Position numbers and translations under genes: made by a program. From the IMG/VR virus record IMGVR_UViG_3300008111_000049, positions 1 to 38,212 of that record: 38,212 nt of DNA. One strand, given 5' to 3'. Below the pieces are notes generated by a model. That model was given only the letters and a program-made list of their open reading frames with translations. It was not told the DNA's origin and made no database searches. Each line of letters starts with the position of its first letter. Position 1 is the stretch's first letter. This DNA comes from a virus. Shown here piece by piece: positions 23,479-31,929 of this stretch.

Positions 23479-23794
23479 CTATTGTCTTTATAGTTTGTTG
23501 CCACATACCATTACTGTAAGCCCATCTTGCTAATTCTCTAGGCTCTAATGTATGACCATAGTCATCAAACCATTTGTCTATAAAAGACCAGTCTTGTTTA
23601 ATATCATCACGTTTAGCACCTGATAACTCTCTCATCTCTGTTAATACTTTATCTAGTTTTTCAGTCATTAGCACTCTGCATGATGAAATGTATATAGGAT
23701 GAAATTCATTATCACTATCTGATACTTCAGTATAGTCTAAATAGTCTTCAAAAAAAGACTTAACTAATTCTTTTAGTCTTGCTTCCTTATCCAT
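23465..23794 (-). CDS. Hypothetical protein, 109 aa
   Basis: Not recognised. An acidic, helical protein with a likely coiled or amphipathic N-terminus (K-E-A-R-L-K-E-L-V-K-S-F-F-E-D-Y-L) and a Trp-rich C-terminal half (D-W-S-F-I-D-K-W-F, A-R-W-A-Y-S-N-G-M-W). The start overlaps the preceding gene's stop by eight bases. Position just after the coat gene and its companion suggests a head-related or late non-structural role, but nothing more can be said. Confidence 0.65.
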   Translation of the reverse strand: MDKEARLKELVKSFFEDYLDYTEVSDSDNEFHPIYISSCRVLMTEKLDKVLTEMRELSGAKRDDIKQDWSFIDKWFDDYGHTLEPRELARWAYSNGMWQQTIKTIDDSI

Positions 23795-24110
23795 TCTTTG
23801 TAGTCAACTTGAGATATGGATAGTTTTCGTTTATTTCTTTAATTAATGCTTTGGTGTGATCTGGGTTATATATATCTATACCTTTTAACTTTAACTGCAT
23901 TTCCACTACTGGAGGAATGCTAGCAAAGTGCGCCCATTCTTGTTTTACACCTTTATCCCATATTTCAGGGTTATCTCTTGCTTGTTTAATTCTGTCTAAC
24001 ATACCACTCACATCTTGAGTAGAAGTTAGGTAATATGTATCTTTAGCTGGGTCATAGTCAAAGTACTGACTTACACCTGTTACGCTATTGTGATCAAATA
24101 ATATTGGCAT
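23787..24110 (-). CDS. Conserved phage protein downstream of coat, 107 aa
   Basis: The sequence resembles a family often found near phage capsid genes. It has a central K-Q-E-W-A-H-F-A-S-I-P-P-V-V-E-M-Q-L-K, then G-I-D-I-Y-N-P-D-H and a final N-Y-P-Y-L-K-L-T-T: the 'H-x-A-(S/T)-I-P-x-V-V ... G-I-D-(I/V)-(Y/F)-N ... Y-L-K-T' pattern. The function is unknown to me; a minor head or completion protein is possible. There is no ribosome binding site before the ATG, and the T-rich end of the coat terminator directly abuts it. Confidence 0.7.
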   Translation of the reverse strand: MPILFDHNSVTGVSQYFDYDPAKDTYYLTSTQDVSGMLDRIKQARDNPEIWDKGVKQEWAHFASIPPVVEMQLKLKGIDIYNPDHTKALIKEINENYPYLKLTTKNG

Positions 24111-24111
24111 A

Positions 24112-24143
24112 TAAAAATAACAGAGGGAGAATTAACTCCCTCC
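24112..24143 (-). terminator. Intrinsic terminator after the major coat gene
   Basis: On the minus strand GAGGGAG (24142-24136) pairs perfectly with CTCCCTC (24129-24123) around a six-base loop, followed shortly by TTATTTTTAT. It begins about 20 bases past the coat stop. This is a clear rho-independent terminator, probably partial, since genes continue downstream without a visible promoter. Confidence 0.8.
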
Positions 24144-24163
24144 ATTATATCACTACTTAGCTA

Positions 24164-25117
24164 TTAAGCACCTGTATTTTGTACTTTAGCATGTGCATCT
24201 GGGTTTTGAACCACTAATGCGTACTCTGCTGTGAGTAACCATTTTGTGCTGTCACCAGTTTTAGCTAATTCTTCTTTAGACATAGGACGTAAAGAAGCTA
24301 AGCCAACATAACCAGGATCAATACAGAGAACAGCTTGATCTCTCATGAAACGGTCAAGTTTAACTGTGTGATTACCGAAGTCAGAAACGTAAACGTCTGC
24401 TGCGCCAGTAATTGTAGCTTGTGTTGTACCTTGAACATTGTTGAACTTAGTAGCAATACCAGCAAAGCCAGAGAAACGTGCTTTGTTAGTTGCTGACATA
24501 AGAATTGTTGATGGCTCGCCACCATCTGTCCAAGCTAATTGTAAAGCTGACTTTAAGTCTGCTTCAATAAATGTTACAGAAGTACCGTCTGTAGGAGCTG
24601 CAACTGTACCGCCTGAGAAACCAGGAGTTGTACCAGATGTAGAACCTGTAGCGATAACTCTATTTACGATCCAAGACTCAATACCTGCTGATGTACGAGC
24701 TGTTGCTGCGCCACCTGCTGAAGATGCTTGATTACGTACAATAGCATATTCCATGTCACGTTTAAGTTCTTTACCAGCTTTCATAAGTTGGTAAGCAACT
24801 TCAGACTTACGACCATACTTACGTACTACGTCATAAGTGTTAGAAATTTGAACTGTCTTACGTGAAATTTGTGTGTAGTTACCTAACACAGTTGTTGCTG
24901 CTAATGTTGCGAATGATGCGTCATCACCTTCAACGTTTGCATTAGTTGTTGCTGCTGCTAATGCGTCTGTTTGCCATTGGTGATAAGTTTGGCCGGCGCT
25001 CATGCGCTTTGCCATTGATAATAATGGTGTATCTTCTGGAGAAATATCAAAGATAATATCTTCGAATGACTCCGCTATACCTTTACCGGTGTAGCTATTG
25101 GTTGCTGATGCTGCCAT
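24164..25117 (-). CDS. Major capsid protein (DUF5309 / SU10 head-protein family)
   Basis: The 317-residue protein matches the DUF5309/SU10 major head family. The N-terminus has E-S-F-E-D-I-I-F-D-I-S-P-E-D-T-P-L-L-S. Then come T-Y-H-Q-W-Q-T-D-A-L, N-Y-T-Q-I-S-R-K-T-V-Q-I-S-N-T, R-D-M-E-Y-A-I and a C-terminal K-W-L-L-T-A-E-Y-A-L. The HK97-like fold is expected. It is preceded by AAGGAAA with good spacing, and codon use is regular. It sits next to scaffold, and both are bracketed by intrinsic terminators, consistent with high-level, dosage-controlled expression. Confidence 0.9.
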   Translation of the reverse strand: MAASATNSYTGKGIAESFEDIIFDISPEDTPLLSMAKRMSAGQTYHQWQTDALAAATTNANVEGDDASFATLAATTVLGNYTQISRKTVQISNTYDVVRKYGRKSEVAYQLMKAGKELKRDMEYAIVRNQASSAGGAATARTSAGIESWIVNRVIATGSTSGTTPGFSGGTVAAPTDGTSVTFIEADLKSALQLAWTDGGEPSTILMSATNKARFSGFAGIATKFNNVQGTTQATITGAADVYVSDFGNHTVKLDRFMRDQAVLCIDPGYVGLASLRPMSKEELAKTGDSTKWLLTAEYALVVQNPDAHAKVQNTGA

Positions 25118-25138
25118 GATATTTTTTTCCTTTGTAAA

Positions 25139-26125
25139 TTAGATCATTTGTTCGATAAGTTTTGTAGCCATATCTGCTTTACCTGTCTTACGTAATTGAT
25201 CACGTAAGTTACGTACATTAGAGCTGGCTTCCGCTTTTGTATCTTTAGCACCTGGTCTCACTACAGGTTTAGCGCTTGATACTTTTTTCTTTACAGTAGA
25301 ATTCTGTTGTAGTTTGCGCCATTGCATAGCGTCATGCAAAACCTTAACGTGTCTAGGATCTACAATTGAGTTGAGTTCTGCATCTGAAAAACCATACTCT
25401 TTGCCTACAGATACTAGTTGCTGGGTAGTCTCTTGACTCCAACCTGGTATCTCTTTAGCTAAGACTTCTTTTCCTTTTGCTACTCTATCTGCTATCAATT
25501 GAGCTTGCTGAGCTGCTATTTGTTGCTTCTTGGCCTCAAACTGTGAAACGAGTGCGCTACGTTGTTGTTGTAGCTGGTTATATGTAAAGAAATGTTTTTG
25601 CGCTTCCACAAAGTCATTATCAGACAATTCTTGCCAATTCACGTTACTGTATTGACCTAATTGTTGGTCTAATGCTGTGATCTTCGCTACATCATCAATT
25701 AAGACGTTATTAAGTTGCATTTGCTCTTGAAAGGCTTGCTCTTGCAATTTAATTTGCTGAGCATAGGCTTCTAGCTCTTTACGTTGTTCTGCTACTTGTT
25801 GTGTCTTTTGTGTGTAGTCAAGCCCTTGTTGTGCTAATGCTACGACTTCGTCTAGTGGCTTCTCAACTTCTTCACCATTGACCTTTAGCTTTAAGATAGC
25901 AGGAACTTCATCTTGCGACTGATCCTCTTCCTCTGCCTGATCATCCGGTGCATCATCTACGACTTCTTCTTCAGCTACTGCTTCTTCAGCAGGAACTTCA
26001 GCTTCAGCCTCAGCTTCTAGCGGTTGTTCTTCCGTTGGTTGTTGTTTTACTTCCTCTTGAATACTATCACCGAGCATAGCCTCTAAGCGGCTTTGTGGTG
26101 ACTGTTCTGCGACTTGGTCACTCAT
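25139..26125 (-). CDS. Capsid scaffolding protein
   Basis: The 328-residue protein has the usual scaffold layout: an extremely acidic, disordered N-terminal third (runs of E-A-E-A-E-A-E and E-E-E-V-V-D-D-A-P-D-D), a central helical Gln-rich coiled coil (about 105-215, Q-Q-V-A-E-Q-R-K-E-L-E-A-Y-A-Q) and a basic C-terminus for coat binding (K-K-K-V-S-S-A-K-P-V-V-R-P-G). It lies directly upstream of the coat gene. AAGGAAA precedes the ATG. Confidence 0.85.
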   Translation of the reverse strand: MSDQVAEQSPQSRLEAMLGDSIQEEVKQQPTEEQPLEAEAEAEVPAEEAVAEEEVVDDAPDDQAEEEDQSQDEVPAILKLKVNGEEVEKPLDEVVALAQQGLDYTQKTQQVAEQRKELEAYAQQIKLQEQAFQEQMQLNNVLIDDVAKITALDQQLGQYSNVNWQELSDNDFVEAQKHFFTYNQLQQQRSALVSQFEAKKQQIAAQQAQLIADRVAKGKEVLAKEIPGWSQETTQQLVSVGKEYGFSDAELNSIVDPRHVKVLHDAMQWRKLQQNSTVKKKVSSAKPVVRPGAKDTKAEASSNVRNLRDQLRKTGKADMATKLIEQMI

Positions 26126-26151
26126 AGTTTATTTCCTTTAAATTAGACAAT

Positions 26152-26174
26152 AAAAAAGCCCACCTAAGTGAGCT
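26152..26174 (-). terminator. Intrinsic terminator upstream of the scaffold gene
   Basis: On the minus strand AGCTCAC (26174-26168) pairs with GTGGGCT (26163-26157), with one G-U and a four-base loop, followed by an uninterrupted T run. It lies between the 90-aa gene and the scaffold gene. No obvious promoter follows it, so scaffold and coat expression must depend on read-through or on a promoter I cannot see. Late antitermination by the Q-like protein would explain this. Confidence 0.8.
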
Positions 26175-26190
26175 TTAAATGGGCTTGTCC

Positions 26191-26463
26191 TTACCCAAAT
26201 ACTTTGAACCGTGGAGTATCTGTTTGTAGTTTAGCTAACTTACCTGTATTCATAACGTCAGTAAGTTGCTTCTCTATTTGGTTTAATAATTGTAATGCAA
26301 TAACTAAACGGTTATGAGTCTTCTCGTCACCTAGTGGACTAGTCGTCATAGTGCTGACAATGTTCTCTTTAACTTTTGATATTGCTTCTTTAAATAATGG
26401 GTTCTCTAAAACTACCGCAGCTTGTTCGCCACGTTTAATTTCGTTTAATGAATTATCTGCCAT
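26191..26463 (-). CDS. Conserved small head-region protein, 90 aa
   Basis: A helical 90-residue protein beginning M-A-D-N-S-L-N-E-I-K-R-G-E-Q-A, with A-L-Q-L-L-N-Q-I-E-K-Q-L-T-D-V in its second half. It resembles short phage proteins located between portal and scaffold genes; I know of no assigned function. There is no strong ribosome binding site. It ends just before a terminator, closing the terminase-portal segment of the operon. Confidence 0.7.
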   Translation of the reverse strand: MADNSLNEIKRGEQAAVVLENPLFKEAISKVKENIVSTMTTSPLGDEKTHNRLVIALQLLNQIEKQLTDVMNTGKLAKLQTDTPRFKVFG

Positions 26464-26464
26464 A

Positions 26465-26788
26465 TTAGTTTTTAGTTATTGTCCAATTTACTAATGGGTT
26501 TTTACGCATCATGTCCGTACCCATAAAATTAAATAATGGGTTACCACTTTGTGCAAATATACTTCCAATTTTATACATATCACTTGGGCCTTCCCAAGGT
26601 GTTGGTTGATATATATTAGTACTATAACTAGGCATTGTACCACTAGGAGCGTTAAAATTCAACTGTGGGCCTAATAACCCACCTATATATTGTCCTGCAC
26701 CATATTGTTGTTGTGGCATAGATAAATACTGTGAAGCACCACCTTGGCCTAATTGAGGTTGCTGTTTTAATAACTCTTCAATAGTCAT
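26465..26788 (-). CDS. Hypothetical protein, 107 aa, Gln/Pro/Gly-rich
   Basis: Not recognised. Low-complexity, rich in Gln, Gly, Pro and Tyr (Q-Q-P-Q-L-G-Q-G-G-A-S-Q-Y, P-Q-Q-Q-Y-G-A-G-Q-Y), with a more ordered end (F-N-F-M-G-T-D-M-M-R-K-N-P). The ATG overlaps the portal stop (TAATG), so expression is coupled. Composition is like that of the 148-aa protein near 30.4-30.8 kb. Possibly a flexible virion-associated protein. Confidence 0.65.
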   Translation of the reverse strand: MTIEELLKQQPQLGQGGASQYLSMPQQQYGAGQYIGGLLGPQLNFNAPSGTMPSYSTNIYQPTPWEGPSDMYKIGSIFAQSGNPLFNFMGTDMMRKNPLVNWTITKN

Positions 26789-28782
26789 TATACTATTCCT
26801 GACTGTGCCTTAATTTGTGCTATTGCTAAGTCTGTTTCAGCTTTTAATTGTGCCTTAAAGCGTTCTAACTCAGCTTGAGCTGCTATTTTTTCACGCTCAA
26901 TGATCACATCATTTTGTGAACGTAGTTGTTCTTGTTGAAGTTGAGCTTGTGCTTTTTGTTGTTCTATAGCTAATTGTCCTTGAACCATGATCTCTGCTTC
27001 TGAAGGTTTAGACTGCTGACCTTCTGGCTCAGGTGTATTAGCTGGGTTGATCCAGAATTCCTCTGGGTTTTTAAAGCCAGCATTCTGAGTAAGTTTAGCT
27101 AAAGCATTATAGATCTTCTCTGGTGAAGTAATACCAATAGATAATGCTTCTTTTTGAGCTTGTAGAATAGTAGCTAAGTGAGCTAACTGTTGATCTTTAT
27201 TACCTGCACCTAGGCCCACAGAGATAGATAAGTCTTTACGGTCTTCCCATTCTCTTGGATCTACTTCTACCCATTTATTACGGATACGTACAATATCAGG
27301 TTTAGTAAGTGTAGTTCTTACTAGTCTATGTACTAACTTAAATAGTTCTTTAACACCTGTCTCTGCAAATGTACGTGCTACTAACTCAACTCGTTGTTGA
27401 GCAGCAGACATAATTTGTTGTACGCCTGTAGCTGTCTTATTAAGACTGTTAGCATCTAGGCCTTGGTTATATGCTGTGATACCTGTACGTTTTTCTTTCA
27501 TGCTATCCATGTACTCAACCATAGCAAAAGATGATGCTGGTAGAGGAGGATGCGACAAAGGCATAATACCTGAAGATGGGTCACCTTCTACACGTACAAT
27601 ACCGCCTGGACGTGAAGTCAACATATCATCTAGGTTTACACGATCAGAAATAGCATAACGGCCATTGTTAGCTAGATACATGTTATCTAGTTGGCCACGT
27701 AGCAATGTAGACTTGATAAGCTGAATATCCATTGTAAGATCAGCGTATGATCTACCAATATGTCTATGTGGCATGATCATTGGAGTGATACATGCAAATG
27801 GTACACATTCCATCTTTTCTTTATGTAAGATAGTATTGCCTAACACTACTACTCTATGTCTTTCACCATCTAATTTAATGTAGGTATCTTTAACGAGTGC
27901 TTCATCTGGTAATAAAGCTCTGTCATATTCTTCGTCATAAATGTCACGTGCATTGGACTCTTCTTCGAATGTATCACGTAAGTCTGACATAATAGACTTA
28001 ACATACTCTAATGGCTTATCAAATGCTTCTGCAATATCAGCCAATGACATGACTTCTCTATGCTGTACAAAGCGTGCATCATCTAAGTTAGGGCCTACAG
28101 CATCTACTGACACCATCATGTTTTCTGGTGCTACGTTTTCAATGCAGATCTCTGTCTTCTTCTCTGTAACCTTTAGCTTTACATCATGAAGCATAGGTTG
28201 AATGATGGTAGCTGGGTCTTGGCCCATAGCTAATGCTTGATCCATAAGTGCGTTCATATCTACACTAGGATCAGGATAAGCCTCATGCTCTAATACTTCT
28301 GTCTTTTCATCTGAAGCCAACATCTGAAGCTGAGCATCTGTCAGACCTTCGTATTCGTATTCTTCTTCTTCCTCTTCGTCTTCAGCGTAAACTTTAACGT
28401 ATCCGTTCTTAGATAGTAATGCGTCTTTAAACCATACGTAGAATATCTTGAAGCCTTCATTCTTTTCCATGACCACATGGTTGACATAGTCAGTTTCTTG
28501 ATCAGCAGCATCTTGATCTTCTGGGCCTTTAGGCTCAAACTTAACTACTTGGTCACCTGATACAAATACTTTTAATAACTGAGGCAATGCTGACTCAATA
28601 GTATCTTGCACGTCAAATGATACAACTTGTGATCTACCCTCAATTTCATTACCGAATGGTTCACCTAGGTAGTAATCAATAGCTGTAGCACGATCATTAG
28701 ATAGAGCTGAGTCATTCACGCCATACGCAATGTTCTCTTCTTCTTCTATACGTGCAATAATTTCTAAGTCTTGTATCTTCAT
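26788..28782 (-). CDS. Portal protein (P22-like)
   Basis: The 664-residue protein has the marks of P22-type podovirus portals: an N-terminal region with N-D-R-A-T-A-I-D-Y-Y-L-G-E-P and I-E-S-A-L-P-Q-L-L-K-V-F, a central P-F-A-C-I-T-P-M-I-M-P-H-R-H-I-G-R-S-Y-A stretch (a typical crown or stem approach), and a C-terminal Gln/Ala-rich helical barrel (about 590-664, Q-Q-K-A-Q-A-Q-L-Q-Q-E-Q). Order terminase-portal-scaffold-coat is canonical. The start overlaps the terminase stop (TAATG). Confidence 0.85.
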   Translation of the reverse strand: MKIQDLEIIARIEEEENIAYGVNDSALSNDRATAIDYYLGEPFGNEIEGRSQVVSFDVQDTIESALPQLLKVFVSGDQVVKFEPKGPEDQDAADQETDYVNHVVMEKNEGFKIFYVWFKDALLSKNGYVKVYAEDEEEEEEYEYEGLTDAQLQMLASDEKTEVLEHEAYPDPSVDMNALMDQALAMGQDPATIIQPMLHDVKLKVTEKKTEICIENVAPENMMVSVDAVGPNLDDARFVQHREVMSLADIAEAFDKPLEYVKSIMSDLRDTFEEESNARDIYDEEYDRALLPDEALVKDTYIKLDGERHRVVVLGNTILHKEKMECVPFACITPMIMPHRHIGRSYADLTMDIQLIKSTLLRGQLDNMYLANNGRYAISDRVNLDDMLTSRPGGIVRVEGDPSSGIMPLSHPPLPASSFAMVEYMDSMKEKRTGITAYNQGLDANSLNKTATGVQQIMSAAQQRVELVARTFAETGVKELFKLVHRLVRTTLTKPDIVRIRNKWVEVDPREWEDRKDLSISVGLGAGNKDQQLAHLATILQAQKEALSIGITSPEKIYNALAKLTQNAGFKNPEEFWINPANTPEPEGQQSKPSEAEIMVQGQLAIEQQKAQAQLQQEQLRSQNDVIIEREKIAAQAELERFKAQLKAETDLAIAQIKAQSGIV

Positions 28783-30032
28783 TAAACAATTCCTAAGTTT
28801 GAATATCGTATCTCTGAACTAGTCCATGACTCATTCTTCATGCTGTCTGCAGAGGTACATAAATATCTGAATGCGTCTGCTCCATGAGAATATTCATCAT
28901 GCAATGGCGCACCAGGTTCGTTAGTTGCAGAGTTAATAGATCTGCGATAATGCTTTAAACAGTCAACAAGTCTGTTAGCTGACTTATCAAAATAAACTCT
29001 ATGGAAGTTCATCCGTGCTATCTTGATGCCGGCCTCTATATCCATGCGAGGTACAATTCTTACATCCCATCCAAACTTACGCATAATATCTTCTGCTGAT
29101 ATACCATGCTTAAAGTCTTTAGACTGTCCGTCATGAGGTAAGTACATAGTTCCCCAATTATACGGTAATGCTTTTAACTGAGATGAATAACTATCTAAAG
29201 TTCTATGATCATCTTCTATATAACCAATGATGCGTAGATCTGATACACCTTTTTGACATAGGATAACTGACATTGAGTCATTCCATCCTAAGTCCATGAC
29301 TACATGAACCTTAAGCATTGGATCATAAGGTACGTTAGTAATACGTCCAGCCTCCTGGGCCTCTCTGATCTCGTTAGAATATATAGCACCATCTACGGCT
29401 GCTTTACATTCACCTTCCCATATATTTGCATAGTCAGGGTTAGTATTTAAACTGTGTAAGCGTTCCTGTTCGAGAACGTCTGGAAACCAAGGGTTATCTT
29501 GGTAATTAACTTTAACTACTTTAGCATTCTCTGGAGGCTCTACGACAAAGCGAGTATATGTGTCGTCTGTATCTACATTTGGGTTGAATGATACCCAGAT
29601 CTCTGAGTCTGGTTTACGTATTGTAGGTATTAAAATATCCCACGACTTCTTTGATACTGTTTGTGCCTCTTCCACCCAGACAATATCACATCCTTCAAAA
29701 GACTTAATGGACTCCACAGTATTAGTAGCCAGCCCAGTAAAACTGAACGTGCTACCGTTAAGACCACGTATCTCTGCTTCCAAAACTTCATAGAAAGCTC
29801 CTAGACCTAAAGACTGTATTTGATCGTTGAGCAAGGTATGCACCGACTGCTTAATAGATCTTTGTATCTCTCTAGCGCATAGTACACGCAATGGCTTATT
29901 GGCAGCCTGTATAAGTAATGCTCTAGCATAAGACCATGACTTGCCAGATCCACGTCCTCCGTAGCTTACCTTGTATCTGTACGGATCGAATAGAAATTGT
30001 AGCTTATCAGGAAAGGTTGCATTAACCTTCAT
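28782..30032 (-). CDS. terL: Terminase large subunit (packaging ATPase/nuclease)
   Basis: Walker A is G-G-R-G-S-G-K-S (residues 25-32). Walker B is C-D-I-V-W-V-E-E-A (115-123), with catalytic E121. A nuclease-domain acidic motif V-V-M-D-L-G-W-N-D (about 244-252) and the late H-D-E-Y-S-H-G-A-D-A-F-R-Y segment complete the Terminase_3/6-type large subunit (416 aa). It cuts and pumps DNA into the prohead through the portal. The start overlaps the end of the small-subunit candidate by 11 bases. Confidence 0.9.
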   Translation of the reverse strand: MKVNATFPDKLQFLFDPYRYKVSYGGRGSGKSWSYARALLIQAANKPLRVLCAREIQRSIKQSVHTLLNDQIQSLGLGAFYEVLEAEIRGLNGSTFSFTGLATNTVESIKSFEGCDIVWVEEAQTVSKKSWDILIPTIRKPDSEIWVSFNPNVDTDDTYTRFVVEPPENAKVVKVNYQDNPWFPDVLEQERLHSLNTNPDYANIWEGECKAAVDGAIYSNEIREAQEAGRITNVPYDPMLKVHVVMDLGWNDSMSVILCQKGVSDLRIIGYIEDDHRTLDSYSSQLKALPYNWGTMYLPHDGQSKDFKHGISAEDIMRKFGWDVRIVPRMDIEAGIKIARMNFHRVYFDKSANRLVDCLKHYRRSINSATNEPGAPLHDEYSHGADAFRYLCTSADSMKNESWTSSEIRYSNLGIV

Positions 30033-30342
30033 CTTTTGGCTTTACAAAGTCTATAGCAATGCTTATAGGTAAATTAGATCCATCTACACCAGTTAGTTCT
30101 GTAGTAGCTACTGACTTACCGTCTATTCTATCGCCTAATTCTTTAATAGCTGATACATCACCTGAGGCTGCTTTATCCAATAAAGCCTCTGCGATCATGC
30201 GTAGTCTTTCAGCATCTGACTGAATGACAGCACGCCTAAGTGTTTCCGCCCATAACCTATTGTTTTTACTAGAATGTGTGTTACCTTTGTTAGCTTCTGA
30301 GCTACGTTCTGCTGCTAGTTTTTTTCGTTCTTCAATATCCAT
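30022..30342 (-). CDS. terS: Putative terminase small subunit
   Basis: The 106-residue protein lies directly upstream of terL with an 11-base overlap, the normal place for terS. It contains K-G-N-T-H-S-S-K-N-N-R-L-W-A-E-T-L-R-R-A, then a helical segment and A-I-K-E-L-G-D-R-I-D-G-K-S. The last resembles the 'lgDrldGKp' end of small phage proteins annotated as terminase small subunits. AAGGAG is present but at long spacing (about 11). No DNA-binding helix-turn-helix is clear, so the label rests mainly on position and this motif. Confidence 0.65.
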   Translation of the reverse strand: MDIEERKKLAAERSSEANKGNTHSSKNNRLWAETLRRAVIQSDAERLRMIAEALLDKAASGDVSAIKELGDRIDGKSVATTELTGVDGSNLPISIAIDFVKPKDEG

Positions 30343-30379
30343 TGTTTTGCAACTCCTTATAGGTTGGTTGCCCTCTTAA

Positions 30380-30826
30380 TTATCGGCTTAATAGGCCTCT
30401 ATAGTACATTTGTTCTATGATAGCTGGGTCAATGTAGTTTTGCTGCATTGTCATGCCTGGGTTAGTTAAGTTTTGCATATATGGTGACATTTGTGAAGGT
30501 GCTGTCTTTGGCATAGCTCGCATCATTGCATTCATATCATCCGGTGTCATGCCTTGTGGAATAGTTGGCATTTGAGCTGGAGGTAATGTACCTGGCTGTC
30601 TTCCTAATTGAGGCATAGGTACTGGAGGCATTTGACCTGTAGGAGGTACATATTGTGGCATTTGTGCTGGAGGTAACATAGCTTGGCCTGCTAATTGTGG
30701 CAATGCTTGTGGTACTGCCTGTCTTAATGTGTTAATGTCTTGTTGACTGTACCCATATTGTTGAGCCAATTCTCTTAGCCTTTGGGCATCTTGTAATTGT
30801 CTTAATTGTTTAGCTAGATCTGCCAT
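30380..30826 (-). CDS. Pro/Gln/Met-rich hypothetical protein, 148 aa
   Basis: Not recognised. The first 40 residues are helical (Q-L-R-Q-L-Q-D-A-Q-R-L-R-E-L-A-Q-Q-Y-G-Y-S). The middle is repetitive, with many copies of P-A-Q-M-P and P-P-(V/A)-x-M-P-Q. The end is again ordered (Q-N-Y-I-D-P-A-I-I-E-Q-M-Y-Y-R-G). The low-complexity middle suggests a flexible linker. It lies between the glycosyltransferase and terminase genes. Confidence 0.65.
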   Translation of the reverse strand: MADLAKQLRQLQDAQRLRELAQQYGYSQQDINTLRQAVPQALPQLAGQAMLPPAQMPQYVPPTGQMPPVPMPQLGRQPGTLPPAQMPTIPQGMTPDDMNAMMRAMPKTAPSQMSPYMQNLTNPGMTMQQNYIDPAIIEQMYYRGLLSR

Positions 30827-30827
30827 A

Positions 30828-31535
30828 TTATAGCTCGCTTTCCCTGTTTTTACCTTTAAGTGGATAGATCATCCGTTGATATGTTTCCCACCATTCTTGA
30901 CTATAGTCTGTATTCTGATAGTCTTTAAAGCATGGTGTGCCTAATGTGTGATGCACTAACTTAGCATCTGGGTTGTATTCGTATTCTGTTTCTAGCCAGT
31001 TCCATGTTTCGTCTAGCTTACCTACTTGTTCTTCAGGATATTTGAGCCATTCAAACCTGTGTAGGTATTTACCTGTTTGTTCTTGTACAAACTTAGGTGT
31101 AAGTTGTTTATTGAGCCAATGCCCACAATTCCATAACATAACGCTTGACCAATTCTTTTTAGGATAGTCTTCGTTCTTTGCACCCAAGTATTTAATAGGA
31201 TGCTTTGTTGTGTAGTTATGCTTTACGACTTTGACTGCTTCATCATTATCAAAGTTAGCTACTATCTCTGCAATATCTGTTCGGCATATCATATCGCCAT
31301 CTACAAATAATGCTATACCTTTAAAGCCATTTAGATATGGCACTAAAAAGCGTGAGTAGATGAATGCGTTGCTACCGTCTTTATGTGTTTCTTCGTAGTC
31401 TTTTAAAGTATTTAATGCTAATGGTGTAAAACTTACCGGTATAGATGACTTTTCTATAATTGACTGGCAAAAATTGTGGTATGCAACTGGTTCTACCTTG
31501 CCATCATATCCTACGTATATATCTAGTTTTACCAC
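30828..31535 (-). CDS. Glycosyltransferase (GT8-like GT-A fold)
   Basis: The 235-residue protein starts Y-V-G-Y-D-G-K-V-E-P. It contains R-F-L-V-P-Y-L, then the metal-binding A-L-F-V-D-G-D-M-I (DxD type, residues 79-81) and W-S-S-V-M-L-W-N-C-G-H, the normal order in glycosyltransferase family 8-like enzymes. It would transfer a sugar from a nucleotide-sugar; acceptor unknown. The start is GTG with AAGG four bases upstream, overlapping the preceding stop. It belongs to the late operon, so the product or its acceptor may be virion proteins or host surface. Confidence 0.8.
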   Translation of the reverse strand: MVKLDIYVGYDGKVEPVAYHNFCQSIIEKSSIPVSFTPLALNTLKDYEETHKDGSNAFIYSRFLVPYLNGFKGIALFVDGDMICRTDIAEIVANFDNDEAVKVVKHNYTTKHPIKYLGAKNEDYPKKNWSSVMLWNCGHWLNKQLTPKFVQEQTGKYLHRFEWLKYPEEQVGKLDETWNWLETEYEYNPDAKLVHHTLGTPCFKDYQNTDYSQEWWETYQRMIYPLKGKNRESEL

Positions 31536-31780
31536 TTAACCTTGTTAGCCCAATAAGCTGCGGACATTTTTCCTTTTGCAATGTTTTTAGCGTGTCTTGC
31601 TTTAAATGACTTTGCTCTTGCTGTATCTGTTTTGTCACCACTTACGCCTTTTTGACCAAAGCGTATGAGTTTTTCCTGGTCACCTTGTTTAGCCAATACT
31701 GCATGGGACTTAGTAGGATGACTAGGTGTTCTCTTAGGTTTATTATAACCTGAAAACGTCTCTTTACCTTTTTTGATCAT
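31529..31780 (-). CDS. Small basic phage protein (DUF6321-like), 83 aa
   Basis: A strongly basic protein with K-S-H-A-V-L-A-K-Q-G, then L-I-R-F-G-Q-K-G-V-S-G, and F-K-A-R-H-A-K-N-I-A-K-G-K-M-S-A-A-Y-W. This matches a family of short phage proteins (DUF6321, as far as I recall). Conserved, but function unknown. The ATG overlaps the stop of the next small basic gene upstream (ATGA). It is the first protein in the late operon longer than 60 residues. Confidence 0.75.
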   Translation of the reverse strand: MIKKGKETFSGYNKPKRTPSHPTKSHAVLAKQGDQEKLIRFGQKGVSGDKTDTARAKSFKARHAKNIAKGKMSAAYWANKVKW

Positions 31781-31929
31781 TTCTTTTTAGCTGTCTTTGC
31801 TGATTGTTTAAATGCTTTAGCAGTAGGTGCGCCTTTTGTACCTGGTTTACGCATCTTTTCGCCTGAGCCAGCTTTAATTCTAGCTCTCTTAGCTGCTATG
31901 TTAGCATAAAGACCAGGTTTACTTGCCAC
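31777..31929 (-). CDS. 50-aa basic conserved phage protein, GTG start
   Basis: Translated from GTG at 31929, the product reads A-S-K-P-G-L-Y-A-N-I-A-A-K-R-A-R-I-K, then G-S-G-E-K-M-R-K-P-G and G-A-P-T-A-K-A-F-K. This is a pattern found repeatedly in small phage proteins (K-P-G-L-Y-A-N-I ... G-S-G-E-x-M-R-x-P-G). AAGG nine bases upstream supports the start; an in-frame stop just before it excludes a longer protein. It overlaps the genes on both sides. Function unknown; the high Lys content suggests nucleic acid contact. Confidence 0.75.
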   Translation of the reverse strand: MASKPGLYANIAAKRARIKAGSGEKMRKPGTKGAPTAKAFKQSAKTAKKK

